64,000 nucleotides of DNA. Origin: Lathyrus oleraceus (Eukaryota > Streptophyta > Magnoliopsida > Fabales > Fabaceae). Shown piece by piece: positions 47,665 through 58,835 of this stretch. Position 1 is the first letter of the stretch. Each line of letters begins with the position of its first letter. The position numbers and the translations under genes were made by a program. The DNA lies in NCBI RefSeq assembly GCF_024323335.1, contig NC_066581.1, positions 34,862,699 to 34,926,698 on the forward strand, read 5' to 3'. The notes under the pieces were generated by a model. That model had not been told where the DNA came from, searched no databases, and saw only the letters and a program-made list of their open reading frames with translations.

Positions 47665-48469
47665 AAAACTTGATGCGGTGTTTTTCGCAAGTATACGAAC
47701 GCGTCAGAGTAATATAAAAGATTGTCGAATCCACAGAGACCAAGTGTCAATCTATCGTTATCTATTGTTATCGTGTTTATCAAAGGCAATCAAAATAGGT
47801 GTTTTTAGAGTGTGCAATGAAAAGTAAAGTATTGAATAAAGTTTAATTAATAAGGACAGGGTCGAATGTAATTCACATAATCAATTAATAATCCAAGTAC
47901 TTGCTAATAGAACTACTTATGGGCAATGTTTCCTACTTTGAAAAGAACTAATTTAATGGGAACTGTCGCTTTCGCGTATTCAGAACCGAGTTGTACTCCC
48001 TAATCAAACCCTCTTATTGTCACTTATAAAAAGGCGCGCATTGCGTTAGAGTAGTAAACCTATTTTTAAGAAATATAGTGTCTTGACTAAGTTGAAAAGT
48101 ATTATAACCTGGATTTCTTAACCAAAAGAGGTTCTCATGAACCAGACTCTAAACTTATAAACGCGTCCGAAGATAGTTTTAAAATCTCTTTTCTTCTTAA
48201 ATTAAAAACTCCTAATGAACTAAACAAAGCGCTTTCGCTGTTTTTGAAATAGTTAAAAACAATTAAGTTTAAATAGACGTTGTACGGCTTTCGATCTTAC
48301 CCAACGGAATTGAAGTGCGGGAAAACTTAAGTTGAAAGTTAAAATAGCCATTAAGTGCTTCTACGAACAATTGTACAGATTATCGGTTCAATTATGATCC
48401 TTACATTCTAACCTTATAAATTTAGTTAGACATGGTAAAGTAAAAGTGCATTAATTTAAATAAAAGTAG

Positions 48470-48605
48470 TGCGAGTGCGAGGAAATAAATAAAAGTAGTA
48501 CGAGTGCAGGAAATAAATAATTTAAAGCGAGTGCGAGGAAATAAATAAAAGTAAAGCGAGTGCGGAGAAATAAATAAAAGTAAAGCGAGTGCGGGAAAAT
48601 AAATA
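48470..48605. repeat. ~29-bp tandem repeat in element C 5' LTR
   Basis: Fewer copies of the same unit as at 36730-36935, in head-to-tail array. Confidence 0.85.
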
Positions 48606-48876
48606 AGATAAAGACAAGTAATAAAAACCTGCTCCAATCGGAGGGTTGAGTAAATTGCAAAGCGGAAATGAAAATGGCGGAAGGATTAACTTCCTTCCAA
48701 AGTGCTCCAAACTCGATTACAGACTCTATCACAGACTCTATTACACAATTGTGGTAACACTCCAATGCGAAGCGATTACCACTTTAAAATACTGAATATA
48801 TGCCTAAGTGAAACAAAGTTGCTCTGAGTTTGCCTCTGTTCTAAGTTTGGATGATTGTAAAAGTGATTTTGAGTTT

Positions 48877-48887
48877 CTATTTATAAG
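48877..48887 (-). promoter_or_regulatory. TATA box, element C 5' LTR
   Basis: The minus strand reads CTTATAAATAG. A single GTGGCGCCCGCCAC motif at 48957-48970 lies 70 bp upstream on the sense strand. The second copy of the pair seen in the 3' LTR is missing. Confidence 0.6.
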
Positions 48888-49267
48888 CAAGTAAAAAGAT
48901 GGAAATGACAAGGATGCCCTTCAACTTGAAAATGGGAGGGAAACTTTTTTCCTCTTGTGGCGCCCGCCACAAGGCCATTTTGAGGCGCCTTAGTGGAAGT
49001 AGTGGGGAGCGTGGCAGTTGAGGGAAGTTGAGCTTGGACACGTCATGGCAGGGTCTATGGCGCCAACCATGGGGTAGGCCACAAGTGCAAAATGCTGAAT
49101 CTTAGGGTTTTTGGCTCTTTTTCGCTCCTTTTCTCGATCGGGGCTCTGATTAAAGTGAAAACCTGAAAACAAAGGAAAACATAGCAATAACACAACAAAA
49201 TAACAATAAAACAACTAGAATGCATGTGAAATCGGAGTCGAAAATACGGTAAATTTCAGTGTTATCA

Positions 49268-49272
49268 GATGA
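49268..49272 (+). repeat. Target-site duplication of element C (right)
   Basis: GATGA, identical to 35935-35939. Confidence 0.9.
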
Positions 49273-50489
49273 CTCATGAAGGAAACTCTCAGGTCAAAGA
49301 AACAAAGGCTCTGGCTCTAATCCAGAAATATGAAGCCTTCAAAATGGAGGATGATGAAGCTGTAGAGGTAATGTTTTCTAGATTCCAAACTCTTATTGCA
49401 GGTCTCAAAGTGCTAGACAAAGGTTACACAACTGCAGACCATGTCAAAAAGATAGTTAGAAGCTTGCCAAAGAAGTGGAGGACCATGGTTACAGCCTTAA
49501 AGCTATCAAAGGATCTGAACAACATCAGCCTTGAAGAGCTTGTCAGTTCACTCAGAAGTCATGAGATAGAACTGGAGGAAGATGAGCCTCAGAAGAAGAT
49601 CAAGTCTGTAGCATTAAAGTCCATATCTGAAAGGCGCAAGTCTGACAGAAACAAAGCCTTCCAGGCCGAAACAGAAGACGGTGATGACTATGAACAGGAA
49701 GATTCTGACGATGAGGAAGAATCATCCCTTATGACCAGAAGAGTAAAACAACTCTGGAGAAAGAGGAATAATAACTTCAGGAGACCAAGACCCAGAGGGG
49801 GCCGATCAGAATCAACCTCAAAAGGTAAATCTAACAAAGATGTTACGTGTTATGAATGTAAAGAAACAGGTCACTACAGAAACGAATGTCCCTAGTTAAA
49901 GAAAGACAATTCCAGAAAAGAGAACTTCAAGAAAAATTCCCTCATAACCAAAAAGGGACTGATGGCTACCTGGGATGACAGCGAATCTGACTCATCAGAA
50001 TCAGACTCTGATGAACAGGCTAATGTGGCACTCATGGCTACCACATCCAAGAACACTTCAGATGAAGAATCTGAATCAGAAGAGGTATCTTCTGAACTCT
50101 CTCGATCTGACCTAGAATCATGTCTGTCTGAAACTCTAAGCTCATATCAGAAACTCAAACAAAAATTTAAAGCTATAAAAGGTGTTCTTGAAGAAACATT
50201 AGAAGAATGTGGCAAACTTGAGATAACAATTTTAGAACTAAAAGATGAAAATAGATCTTTGACATTACAAAGAGATGCAACAAAGAAAAATTGCTCAAAA
50301 CTTGAAGAAGCGCTATCTCAAGCTCCACAGACTTCAAACACAATAATTTATAAATATGAAAAATCTTTTCAAAAGTTTCTGAAAAATGGGATAGAAAGGA
50401 GCAGAATGGCATCCATGATTTATGGGGTCAGTCAGAACAATAGAAGAGGAATTGGGTATGATCCTAGTGAAGATAAAACTTCTACTAAT
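49273..50489 (+). pseudogene. Gag of element D, central and C-terminal part
   Basis: Continues 35612-35939 in frame. It contains THEGNSQVKETKALALIQKY, the UBN2/retrotransposon gag block, then the zinc knuckle CYECKETGHYRNEC directly followed by a TAG stop (49893-49895). The frame then continues open to 50489 with acidic Ser/Glu/Asp repeats and a Lys/Glu-rich coiled-coil segment (LSSYQKLKQKFKAIKGVLEE). The long acidic extension after the knuckle is typical of SIRE-type Gag. Element F's LTR starts at 50490 and cuts the protein. Defects are one stop and two insertions. Confidence 0.85.
50485..50489 (+). repeat. Target-site duplication of element F (left copy)
   Basis: CTAAT directly before TGTAGCACC. 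The right copy lies beyond the window. Confidence 0.55.
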
Positions 50490-51837
50490 TGTAGCACCTC
50501 AAATTTGCACCTATCATTGTACATACCATCTCATTTAGGTCATAGCATATCATGATACATTGCATAGCATTGCATTGACCCCAGTTGCCTCAAGAGCAAG
50601 CAAGCCAAAACTTAGGTCAAACTGATCAGGAGATCAGTCAACCAAGCAAGCAAGGGTGTTTTTCAAGGAATCAAAGCCCTAGGGTTTGTCCAACATGTTC
50701 ACATGACTTGGAGGTCCATTTGAAGTGTTCAAGTCAAGGGTTGAAGGCTCAAAGGTCATCAGTCAATGCACAGACAGGCAGAAACCCTAGACAATCAACA
50801 ATCAGTCAAAGCAGTGGAGGGTGGCCATTCTTGTGGAATTTGGGCACCATGATCAATAATCAAGAGTCCATACAACTTGGGACATCATTTGAAGTCAAGA
50901 TCTCAAAGAATCAGGGTTTGGAATTCATCAGAAGTGCTTCAGTCATCCAAAACCCTAGAAAAGTCAAAGTTGGTCAACTGTGTTTGATTTTGTGTATTTG
51001 ATGGATGGATTTGGTTTGAGAGAGCTTATTCATGTCCTAATAGGCCTCATATATCATGGCAATCAACATCATTGAAGAATTTGAAGCCAATCAGAAAATT
51101 TCCCAAAATAGAAAGTGGACCTGTAATTTCAAACTGCCAAAAGTGGAAACTTCTTGATCCTCAACTTACATCATGATACAAGCTTCAAATGAATTTTTGC
51201 CCAACATGAAAGTTGAAGATCTTGTTCTCCCATTTTCAAAAAGTCCAAGAACTCTCAAATCCCATGCATGGTTTGCAAGATACGATCAATTCATTTTCAA
51301 AAATTTGTGAACTTCAAAGGGCCATATCTCTCAAACCATAAGGCCAAATTTGGTGGGGTTTTTTCCTACAAACCACATTTTTCCTCCTCTTTCCAAAAAT
51401 ATAAATTTCATGAACCAAAACCTTGCCAATCAAAATGGCATTTTTTGACCTATTTCATTTAAAAATCAAGTTTGACCAACCATTGACTTTTTGAATTATT
51501 GATTTTTACACCATTTGGCCAATTGAGATTTGTTTCATATGGTGTTTGCAACATGTTCCAAGCTTAAAATCATGCTCATGCTTTCATCATATCACCATTT
51601 TGTGCATAGGTGCAAAATTGGCAAATTTAGCAATATGGATTCATAAGAGCAAAGCAAGTTCAGCACTCCATTGGCAACTTAAAACAGATAAATTAAAGGT
51701 CATTTGCAGCCTATTTTGGAAGCCCAAATTCGTGCATAATGCCATACACCCCACCATTCAAACCAATTGGACAATTAGCAAATGTTTCATTTTGTGCAAA
51801 ACAAGTTTAACACTCACTTAGGCATTGCTAAACAGAC

Positions 51838-51846
51838 AATATAAGG
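51838..51846 (+). promoter_or_regulatory. Possible TATA box of element F LTR
   Basis: AATATAAGG lies about 1.35 kb into the LTR, a similar depth to the TATA boxes of the other Ogre-type LTRs, and is followed by a CA-rich, A-rich stretch. Weaker match than in the other LTRs. Confidence 0.35.
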
Positions 51847-54800
51847 TTATTTTCTGTCACAAACAAACCCTAAGAAGCAGCCTCCAACAGACCAAAAAAC
51901 ATTGCTCTCTCACTTTTGCATTTTGGCTCCTCTTGCATTTTCTGCTAAAATCTCCATAACCCTCAAGCAACACTTAATTCCTCCATGCTCTAACCAACAT
52001 TGTAAGCTCATTCCAAGCATCATCCATCACCTGCACAGCATTTTCAACTCTGTTTTCTTCGACCACTCTTCCATGGCAGTTTGGATTTAAAGTTGAATGG
52101 AGCAAGTTTGAGCTCGAATAACTTCATCATCCATCACTTGGAGCTTGGACCTTTGACTGTTTGAGCTGACAGCATCCAAAACATCACTGCATCTCAACTT
52201 TTCTGCAGAAATCAAGTAAATTTCGACCTCTTTATTTTGTTAAATTGTTGCATGTTTTGGAAAGATCTTTGGATGCTGAGTTCACTGATAGCTTTAGTTT
52301 TGAGAATGGTTGACTCTATTGAAAGTTATGTTGGTTTGAAAGTTAATGCTCGATTTTGTTTTTGCTTGTTTCTTCGTGAGTAGTTGGATTTAGTGATTAT
52401 GAGTTATGTATTGTTGGTGTGTGATGTTGGCTGGTTAGAATAGTGCATTCAATTCTCATTTCTGGAAAATTTTCGATTTGAGCTTGTTAAGGATGATGAA
52501 GATCATACTGTGTTTAAACTTTTGCTCTGCCCAGAAATTTCTCATGATCATGTTTGGTTTGTTGATGTTGCATAATGATGTTGTTTCATGGCCATGCTAG
52601 ATTGTTGATGCTGGACACGTTCATTGTTCATGTTTGATGTTTGAATATTGAAGATGATGAAGCTTAATATTGCTGCTCAAACCCTAATCATATTTTTCCA
52701 GAAAACAATGCATTTGATTGGCTGTTGTGCTGTTTTTTCTGTAAATTTACTGTTTCATTGGAGCCAACCAATAGAAACATTTCCCGTGCCCATCCAAAAC
52801 GCAGCACTTTGATAAGTGAAGTGCGTATTTACAGCATTGCCACTGGTCAACCCTTGTTTGACCATTCCTTCATCCTATTTGTTCATGTTTAATCCAAAAT
52901 GTTCATCAACTTCCATAATTCATATCTAATTCATTTCAACTCCAAAAATTGTGGGATTTTTTGCATCTTGATCATGAAAATGTCTAGTTTTTTATCATTA
53001 TTTTTAATATTTTTTCTGATCATTGGATATTAATTGGCTCTAGGGTTTGTGTTATGTGACAAAATTTGATACATATTGCCAAAACAATTGTGAAATATTC
53101 ATGTTACATCCATTGGTTCTGAAATTTTTTGTGGTAAAACTAGACACATTCACCTTCATTTTGATATAAAGTTTGTGCATTTCTCATATGTGGTGTGTGA
53201 GCTTTGATTTTTTGAAGTTAGGTGTTACATTTGGTGTCACACCATGAATGTGCATTTTCATGATTTTCAATGGCATGCTTCCTTACATCCAAATGACCCC
53301 AAATTTTGCATGATCCCTCCCTTACATGTCTAGTTCATGTGTGAATTTTCTTGGAATTAATTGTGCTGTTTTCCATTTATTTGAGATTTTTCTTCCCTGC
53401 CTAGTCAATTGTTGACTTTTTGTGCTACATGTTTCCAAATCCTTTGGGAAATTCTCATACCATATTGTATGATCATGAAATTTCATATGTGATAACTAGA
53501 CATCTTGAGCTTTGCATTGGTGTTAATCTCATTCATTTATCATCTGTTTTCAATTTGTTATGATTTTTTGAAGTTGACCCATGTTTGTTGACTTTCATTG
53601 TGCTTACTTGAAATTATGTTGACTTCATGATTTTCATTGACTGCCTTCCTCTCATCCAAATGCCATGAAATTTGACATGCTTACCATGCTAGATGTTAGG
53701 ATTGAGTGTGATTTATTTGATGATTTTTGAAAATGTTTGGTTGACTTTTGATGCAAGTCATTCTGTTGACTTCTTTGAGCTTTCATTTGCCATGCCTTGC
53801 CTTCTTTTGCTTATGAGTTGATGATGATGCATGATATGATTGTGAATCCAATTGAGATAGCTTCTTAAATGTTTGACCTTGACTTTGGTTGACTTTTCTT
53901 TGCTGTTTTGACTTTTTCTTTCATCCTTGACCCTAGGCTAATCCTAGTGGTCTTTTGAGCTTACAATTGAGTTCTTGTTTCAGGTTAAGCACCAATGCCT
54001 CAAAGATCATCCAAACTTGTTTGAACTTGATTGTTTACCATATGCTAACATTTGTTTTGTAGGTTTGACTCAGGTGTTTGAGTCTTGTGCCTTGCACAGT
54101 TGATCATCTGTTTTGTTTGTGAATCCATTCCTTTTGTTTTAAACTGTTGAACTATTTACTAATTGGTTTGACTTTTTCAGGTACACTTTAGTTGCTTAAG
54201 TTCTCTGAACTTGATTTGCTTTGCTTTTTTAGCAACTTGCTTGAGGTATAATCTCTTTTACTTCATGTAGTCTGGAGACCCGGTCTGTTATTTGACCGGG
54301 CAAACTGTCTGAAGTCCTCCTTAAGAGGCCATGCTTGTGTGTGTTTAAAATTGTCCCAAGCAGGAAAAGTCCTTCAAGTAAGGCAATTGGTGGAAGGTAG
54401 GGATATGCAATCTATCCCCCACTACTCTTGTTGTGTCATCCCTCTGCTCACACTGCTGTGTGTTGATGCATTGGGATACAAACCCAAGATCTTGTACAAA
54501 GTGTACAGTGTCAGAGTCTTCGAGTATAGAAGGGTTCCCACTTTCTGGACCCATGCTCATTTGTCTATTAGCTCTCCCTGACCAGGGATAAGAGCTGTGA
54601 GGTCTCATCCTCACTTCATCCTTTCATCTGCTTCACCTTAGCCCCTCAATGGCAAGGTTAAGAGCACACTTCACCCCATTCCAGAGGTTTGTTTGTTGAG
54701 GTTGATATGACCCCTCAACTAAAACCTAACCCTTGTGTGAGCCTCTTGTGTGTATATAGTGTGTGCTATCTGTGATTGTGATTGCTTTGCTTCTTAGGCT

Positions 54801-54857
54801 AGCTTAGACTTGCTTCCTGTGCAAGTTAGGTTTAGTTTAGACTACTCCTTGTTTGCT

Positions 54858-55420
54858 CTCGCCCTCGTTGCGATCGAGCCTTTTCCTTTCTCTCGCCCTC
54901 GTTGCGATCGAGCCTTTTCCTTTCTCTCGCCCTCGTTGCGATAGAGACCTTTGTCCCAGCCTGCCGAACTACGGCAACTCTGATTCTCATGTCCAGGTGA
55001 GATACGTAGGCACGAGACGCGATGTCTTGCCGAGTTTGACTAACAACTAACACTAATCCGTGCTTGTTTTCGCCCTCGTTGCGATCCTTTCTCTCGCCCT
55101 CGTTGCGATCGAGCCTTTCCCTTTCTCTTGCCCTAGTTGCAATCGCGTCCTTTGTCCCTCCGTAGCCGAACTACGACAACTCTGATTCTCACGTTCAGGT
55201 GAGATACGTAGGCACGAGACGCGATGTCTTGCCGAGTTTGACTAACAACTAACAGCTAATCCTTGTTTGCTTTCGCCCTCGTTGCGATCCTTTCTCTCGC
55301 CCTCGTTGCGATCAAGCCTTTTCCTTTCTCTCGCCCTCGTTGCGATCGAGCCTTTTCCTTTCTCTCGCCCTCGTTGCGATCGAGACCTCCCTTTTCTCTT
55401 GCCCTAGTTGCAATCGAGAC
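54858..55420. repeat. 34-bp 'CTCGCCCTCGTTGCGATCGA' repeats in F LTR
   Basis: Tandem copies with a 34-base period at 54858, 54892 and 54926, then two more near 55068-55112, then five near 55273-55420, the last copies degenerate (CTTGCCCTAGTTGCAATCG). The groups are separated by the larger module at 54962-55035 and 55162-55234. Confidence 0.85.
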
Positions 55421-56020
55421 CCTTGCTTCCTGTGCAAGCCTTGTCTAGGATAGGTTGGCCCTTGTGCCATTTAGCTAGAAACCTTAACTTAGGGTTGACT
55501 TTTGCATGACAACATCTAGGCTCGAGTCGTAGTCTCCCTAGAGTTGTGTCTCCCTCTGTTATCTGGTTAGGCTAGATCCTTGTCCCTGCGTAGGGGAACT
55601 ACATCGCCCTGATCTTCATACCAGATGAAGTATGTAGGCAGGAGATTGAGCTGATCTCTCCGGGCGCCCTTTTTCTTTTTTTCAACCCTTTCTGTCTTAA
55701 CCACCCCTGTGTGTGTTCTGGTTGGAGTCCGACGTAAGTCCAGCGATTGGCAGTTGGTTTCCTGTGCGTGTTTGTTGGTTCGGATGCTGATGTAAGTCCA
55801 GCGATTGGCAGTCGGGCTCCACGTTTGCCTTTGCTTGTTTGTTTGTGTGCGTGTCAGCCGAGCTACGAATGCTCTGATTCTTCTCTCGTCCGAGAAGATA
55901 CGTATGCATAGGATGCGACATCTTAGCGAGCATGTGTTGTCTCCCCAGTCCGAACTACTTCGACTCTGATGTCTATGTCTGATAGACTAAGTAGGCCCAG
56001 GATGCGACATCCTGCCGAGT
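54962..56020 (+). repeat. Five dispersed copies of a ~73-bp LTR module in F
   Basis: The module GCCGAACTACG(N)CAACTCTGATTCTCA followed by AGATACGTAGGCACGAGACG and CGATGTCTTGCCGAG occurs at about 54962-55035 and 55162-55234. More diverged copies lie at 55588-55650, 55857-55930 and 55948-56020. The LTRs at 1-3672 and 5291-10015 carry a single related module (near 3277-3345 and 9618-9685). Confidence 0.75.
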
Positions 56021-56320
56021 CAGTTTCAGTCAGTTTCTTTTGTCTCTTTTCAGCCAGTGTGTGTGAGTTTGAGCAGTGTTTAGCAACCAACTTTCCTTCC
56101 TTCTGTGCGTGGATCCCGTAGAGTACTACGGATGCGTAGGGTGCCTAACACCTTCCCTTCGCATAACCGACTCCCGAACCCATCCTCTTTGGTCGCGAGA
56201 CCATGTTCTTTCCTAGGTTTACTTCGAGCGTTTCCTTTCCCTCTTTTGGGATAAATAACGCACGGTGGCGGCTCTGTTGTTTCTTTCTTTTCCCGCCGGT
56301 TTTTCGCGTAATGCGACAGC

Positions 56321-56338
56321 TGGCGACTCTGCTGGGGA
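56321..56338 (+). other. Primer-binding site of element F (tRNA-Arg type)
   Basis: TGGCGACTCTGCTGGGGA, two bases after the LTR end. This is the classic Ogre primer-binding site. Confidence 0.92.
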
Positions 56339-57340
56339 TGATAGAGAAGTTGACCTCTGCTGGTCCATCTTCCCTGAGCGAGTCTCTCCTAGCGCTCTCT
56401 AGGATTAGGGTTTTGGTTGCTTTCTGCTTATTGTATTTTATTGCATTCATTGTATATATGTACATTTATTATTTGCATTTATTGTGTACACTTATGTTTG
56501 CATTCATATTCATGATTCTTTCTGCCTGGCTGGTTGTCTGTTTTTCTTTGTGGGGTGGGAGTCAGTTGAGATGAGTTCTATACCCGAACTCGAGTGCACT
56601 CTAGGATAGGAGAATGGCGTAGTCTTGTTGACTGGTGTGGAGTATTCCTTAGCCAGTTGACTTGCGAGTCCATTCACTTGGTGGAGGTCATGTTGAACTA
56701 ATAATGTCACACAAGTTATTTGTGGTTAGGCATTATTCTTTCAATCATGTTCCGCAGAAGCCAAGGACCTTAGTTTACCAAACCCATCTTGGCCTATTTT
56801 TAGGACCGTAGTGCGGAGGTCGTTCAGATGTCAGTTCTGATGCGATTGTCACGCGATACTACACTCATAAGAGTTTCTCTTGAGAATATTCTTGGAATAC
56901 GAGTATTCGTTCCTCCGATAATATTCGAGAGATGGAACGATGATTATGGGAACCTCTGATAGAACATGTCTGGCAGGTTTAAACCCTAGTACACTCCCTT
57001 TGGGTGGTTCTTAACCGAGACTCCATGCTCGTGACTCTCAACAAACCCGTGATTCGTGGTTGAGTCGTTCAAACATTGTTAATATCAATGGATCCCGGAT
57101 CAGGTGTAAAACCTAAAATCCACCAAAGCGGCTGGTTGATATTAAGAATGTCTGAACCGGTTCATGTACCGTTAATATCAATGGAACTTGGGTGTCGATA
57201 AGGTGAAAACCTAAATCCACCAAAATGGATGATTGATATTAGGGATACAAAGAGCTTTCCCACGACCTTTGTCTGGTGTGCCTTGCTTGATCCTTGAGTG
57301 TGTTTGTTGCATTCATACATTCACGCATTCATCTGCATCC
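56339..57340 (+). other. Ogre-like untranslated leader of element F
   Basis: Colinear with 10043-10830 of element G (blocks GATAGGAGAATGG, GTCACACAAGTTATTTGTGG, 'cttggcctattt', 'caatggaacttgggtgt' and 'caccaaaatggatgattgat'). No ORF of note. Confidence 0.75.
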
Positions 57341-57989
57341 ATATCATCAGAAAAAAAGAAAATTTTCAAGGAACTCAAAGGAGTTTATTTGCAAAAATTT
57401 CAAAAACATGAAAAAACCGGGAAAATTTTTCCACCTGATATATCTGATGAGATTTTCTCATAAATGATCAAAATGCTAAATATGTCAAAGTTTGCAAATA
57501 CAACCCTCGAGTTCCTTTGAAATAAAAACACGCATATGCACAAACATCTTCATGCATCATTTGCATCAGCAGGTGTTTTGTTCCGGTCTCCCGTCCTGTG
57601 GTCTGACCCTGCGATCTTCATTTATTTTGAAGACGCACTTTGCCGGTATTATACCAGAGCCATCTCTACCAGATTGATGGATCATCCTGAGCAAGAGAAT
57701 TGTGAACTCGGAGAGATATTTGCCAGACTTTGTACTGTTGATGGATTTATTCCTGGTTAACCGATCCCGGGCTGGCATTGACTACTGTTCTGGGGCATGC
57801 AATGAGCAAGGTCTGTTCAAGAGTGGAGGATTCATCCATGACGATCAACTTGAAGAAGAGGATGCTGCTATCTTGGAAGAGGACGCAGAGGACTTGAACA
57901 ATTTCATCATTCCTGGTGGTGTCTGCCACAATTGGGTCACTGTGGGCTTTCCTACAGTTGTTTTAAGTCAGAGTAACAATCACTTTGTT
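57341..57989 (+). pseudogene. Fusion of ORF1 start with pre-pol remnant in element F
   Basis: At about 57345-57375 the sequence (AAAATTTTCAAGGAACTCAA) resembles the first codons of Ogre ORF1 seen in element G (10848 onward), but the ORF1 body is gone. A run of short overlapping frames follows, with acidic segments (DQLEEEDAAILEEDAEDLNN) and stops or shifts near 57760. I take it for the linker that precedes pol in Ogre. Not translatable as one protein. Confidence 0.5.
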
Positions 57990-58242
57990 TAAAAACCCTT
58001 CTCCCATGCCAAAAGGAGAAGTGATGGCATTGTTGGCAACATTTTGTGCAATGATATTTTCATTCAAATAAATTCATGTTAAACATTTGTTTTTCCATTT
58101 GTTTTCCCTTTTCACTTTTGCATGAAATTGGTGATCACAAAAAACCTTAAAAAAAAACAAGAATAAAAACAATCTTTTCATCTGCATAACGATTGTCTTG
58201 TTTGTTTTTCAAAAAGCTTTTCATCTCTAAATCATTATGCAG
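57990..58242 (+). other. Remnant of the Ogre intron before pol
   Basis: AT-rich, non-coding, and ending in a good acceptor, TAAATCATTATGCAG, just before the coding remnant at 58243. Ogre elements are known to carry an intron between the protease and RT parts of their gene. The donor side is not clear here, so this is tentative. Confidence 0.4.
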
Positions 58243-58440
58243 GTTGTTTCTCAAACCCATTGAACATAATGATCGGACGTCATCTCCCAATTTTGAATTC
58301 CCTGTATTCGAAGCGGACGAAGATGATGTTGAAGGGATTCCCGACGAGATTTCCCGACTTCTTGAGCAAGAAAAGAAGATCACTCAGCTGCATCTCGAGA
58401 ATCAGCAGAACAACCAACTGGGGCATTATCAAAAAAAAAA
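58243..58440 (+). pseudogene. N-terminal pol remnant of element F
   Basis: Frame 58193-58513 reads SPNFEFPVFEADEDDVEGIP followed by DEISRLLEQEKK. This is the acidic linker directly upstream of the RT domain in Ogre/Tat pol proteins (family pattern 'acidic block - I P - E - I - RLLEQE - K'). RT should follow but the sequence runs into an A-rich stretch (58430-58530) and then into the integrase tail. Broken by the deletion. Confidence 0.7.
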
Positions 58441-58549
58441 AAGGGAAAAAGAAAAAAGAAGGAGGAGGGTGCAAAAACCAAAAGAAATCAAAAGAAATCA
58501 AAAGCAAAATTAAAAGAAAACAAAAAAGATAGCACCCTCAAAGTCCCAA

Positions 58550-58835
58550 GTTGACTGATGCTGAATTCAAGCAAAAACAAAAGATCAACTGCCATGTTTT
58601 ATGGTCAGAAAGCATTTGACAAGAAGATCAAGCCTCGTGTGTTCCGAGGAACCTTGTGCTCAAGAAAGTCTTGTCTTTCGTGCCCGATTCCAGGGGCAAG
58701 TGAACTCCAAGCTATGAAAGTCCATATGTTTTCAAAAGAGCCTCTTCAGGCGGTGCTTTGACACTTACAGCAATGGATGAAGAAGTTCACTTGTCCTGTG
58801 AATTCCGATGCAGTCAAGAGATACTTCGCCTAAAA
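58550..58835 (+). pseudogene. C-terminal integrase remnant of element F
   Basis: KAFDKKIKPRVFRG followed, in shifted frames, by codons for NLVLKKVLSFVPDSRGK, GGALTLTAMDEE and, at about 58800, PVNSDAVKRYFA with a stop. This is the C-terminal tail of Ogre pol (integrase GPY/F region and the usual ...NSDAVKKYFA end). At least two frameshifts. It marks the right edge of the large pol deletion. Confidence 0.75.

Larger units (their letters stand above)
35940..49267 (-). mobile_element. Element C: complete Athila-like Ty3/gypsy element
   Basis: A 13,328-bp element on the minus strand: 5' LTR 47671-49267, a primer-binding site of the TGACGCCGTTGCCGGGGA type, gag, pol (protease-RT-RNase H-integrase), two Athila-type ORFs, a 3' UTR, PPT, and 3' LTR 35940-37612. 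GATGA flanks both sides. The LTRs show at least a dozen substitutions and different repeat copy numbers, so it is clearly older than element B. Coding regions are broken except for the 485-aa ORF. Confidence 0.93.
47671..49267 (-). repeat. Element C 5' LTR
   Basis: 1597 bp, TGATGCGGTG...AGTGTTATCA. Differences from the 3' LTR include ACGAGTC/ACGCGTC, TTGCCG/TTGTCG and TTATGG/TTATCG near the left edge, plus copy-number change in the 29-bp repeat. Confidence 0.92.
34536..50489 (+). mobile_element. Element D: SIRE/Maximus-like Ty1/copia element (5' part, split by C and F)
   Basis: The order is 5' LTR (34536-35529), initiator-Met primer-binding site and gag. The gag is interrupted by element C (35940-49267) and again from 50490 by element F. 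Removal of C and one GATGA rejoins the gag frame exactly. Pol and the 3' LTR would lie beyond 64 kb. The LTR start, the gag type and its long acidic/coiled-coil C-terminal part point to the SIRE (Maximus) lineage. Confidence 0.85.
50490..56318 (+). repeat. Element F 5' LTR (5.83 kb)
   Basis: Begins TGTAGCACCTCAAATTTGCA and ends ...GCGTAATGCGACA. It has the Ogre-type end block (GTGCCTAACACCTTCCCTTC near 56140; GATAAATAACGCACGGTGG near 56250). The 138-codon ORF at 50585-51001 recurs at 63253-63669 in the other LTR and is not a gene. Confidence 0.92.

Noticed and set aside
50585..51001. 138-codon ORF, repeated at 63253-63669
   Set aside because: Both copies lie at the same place in the two LTRs of element F, have no known domain, and are duplicated only because LTRs are identical.
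56203..56574. 123-aa ORF across the LTR end and PBS of element F
   Set aside because: It spans the LTR/PBS boundary, which no real coding sequence would do in this family.
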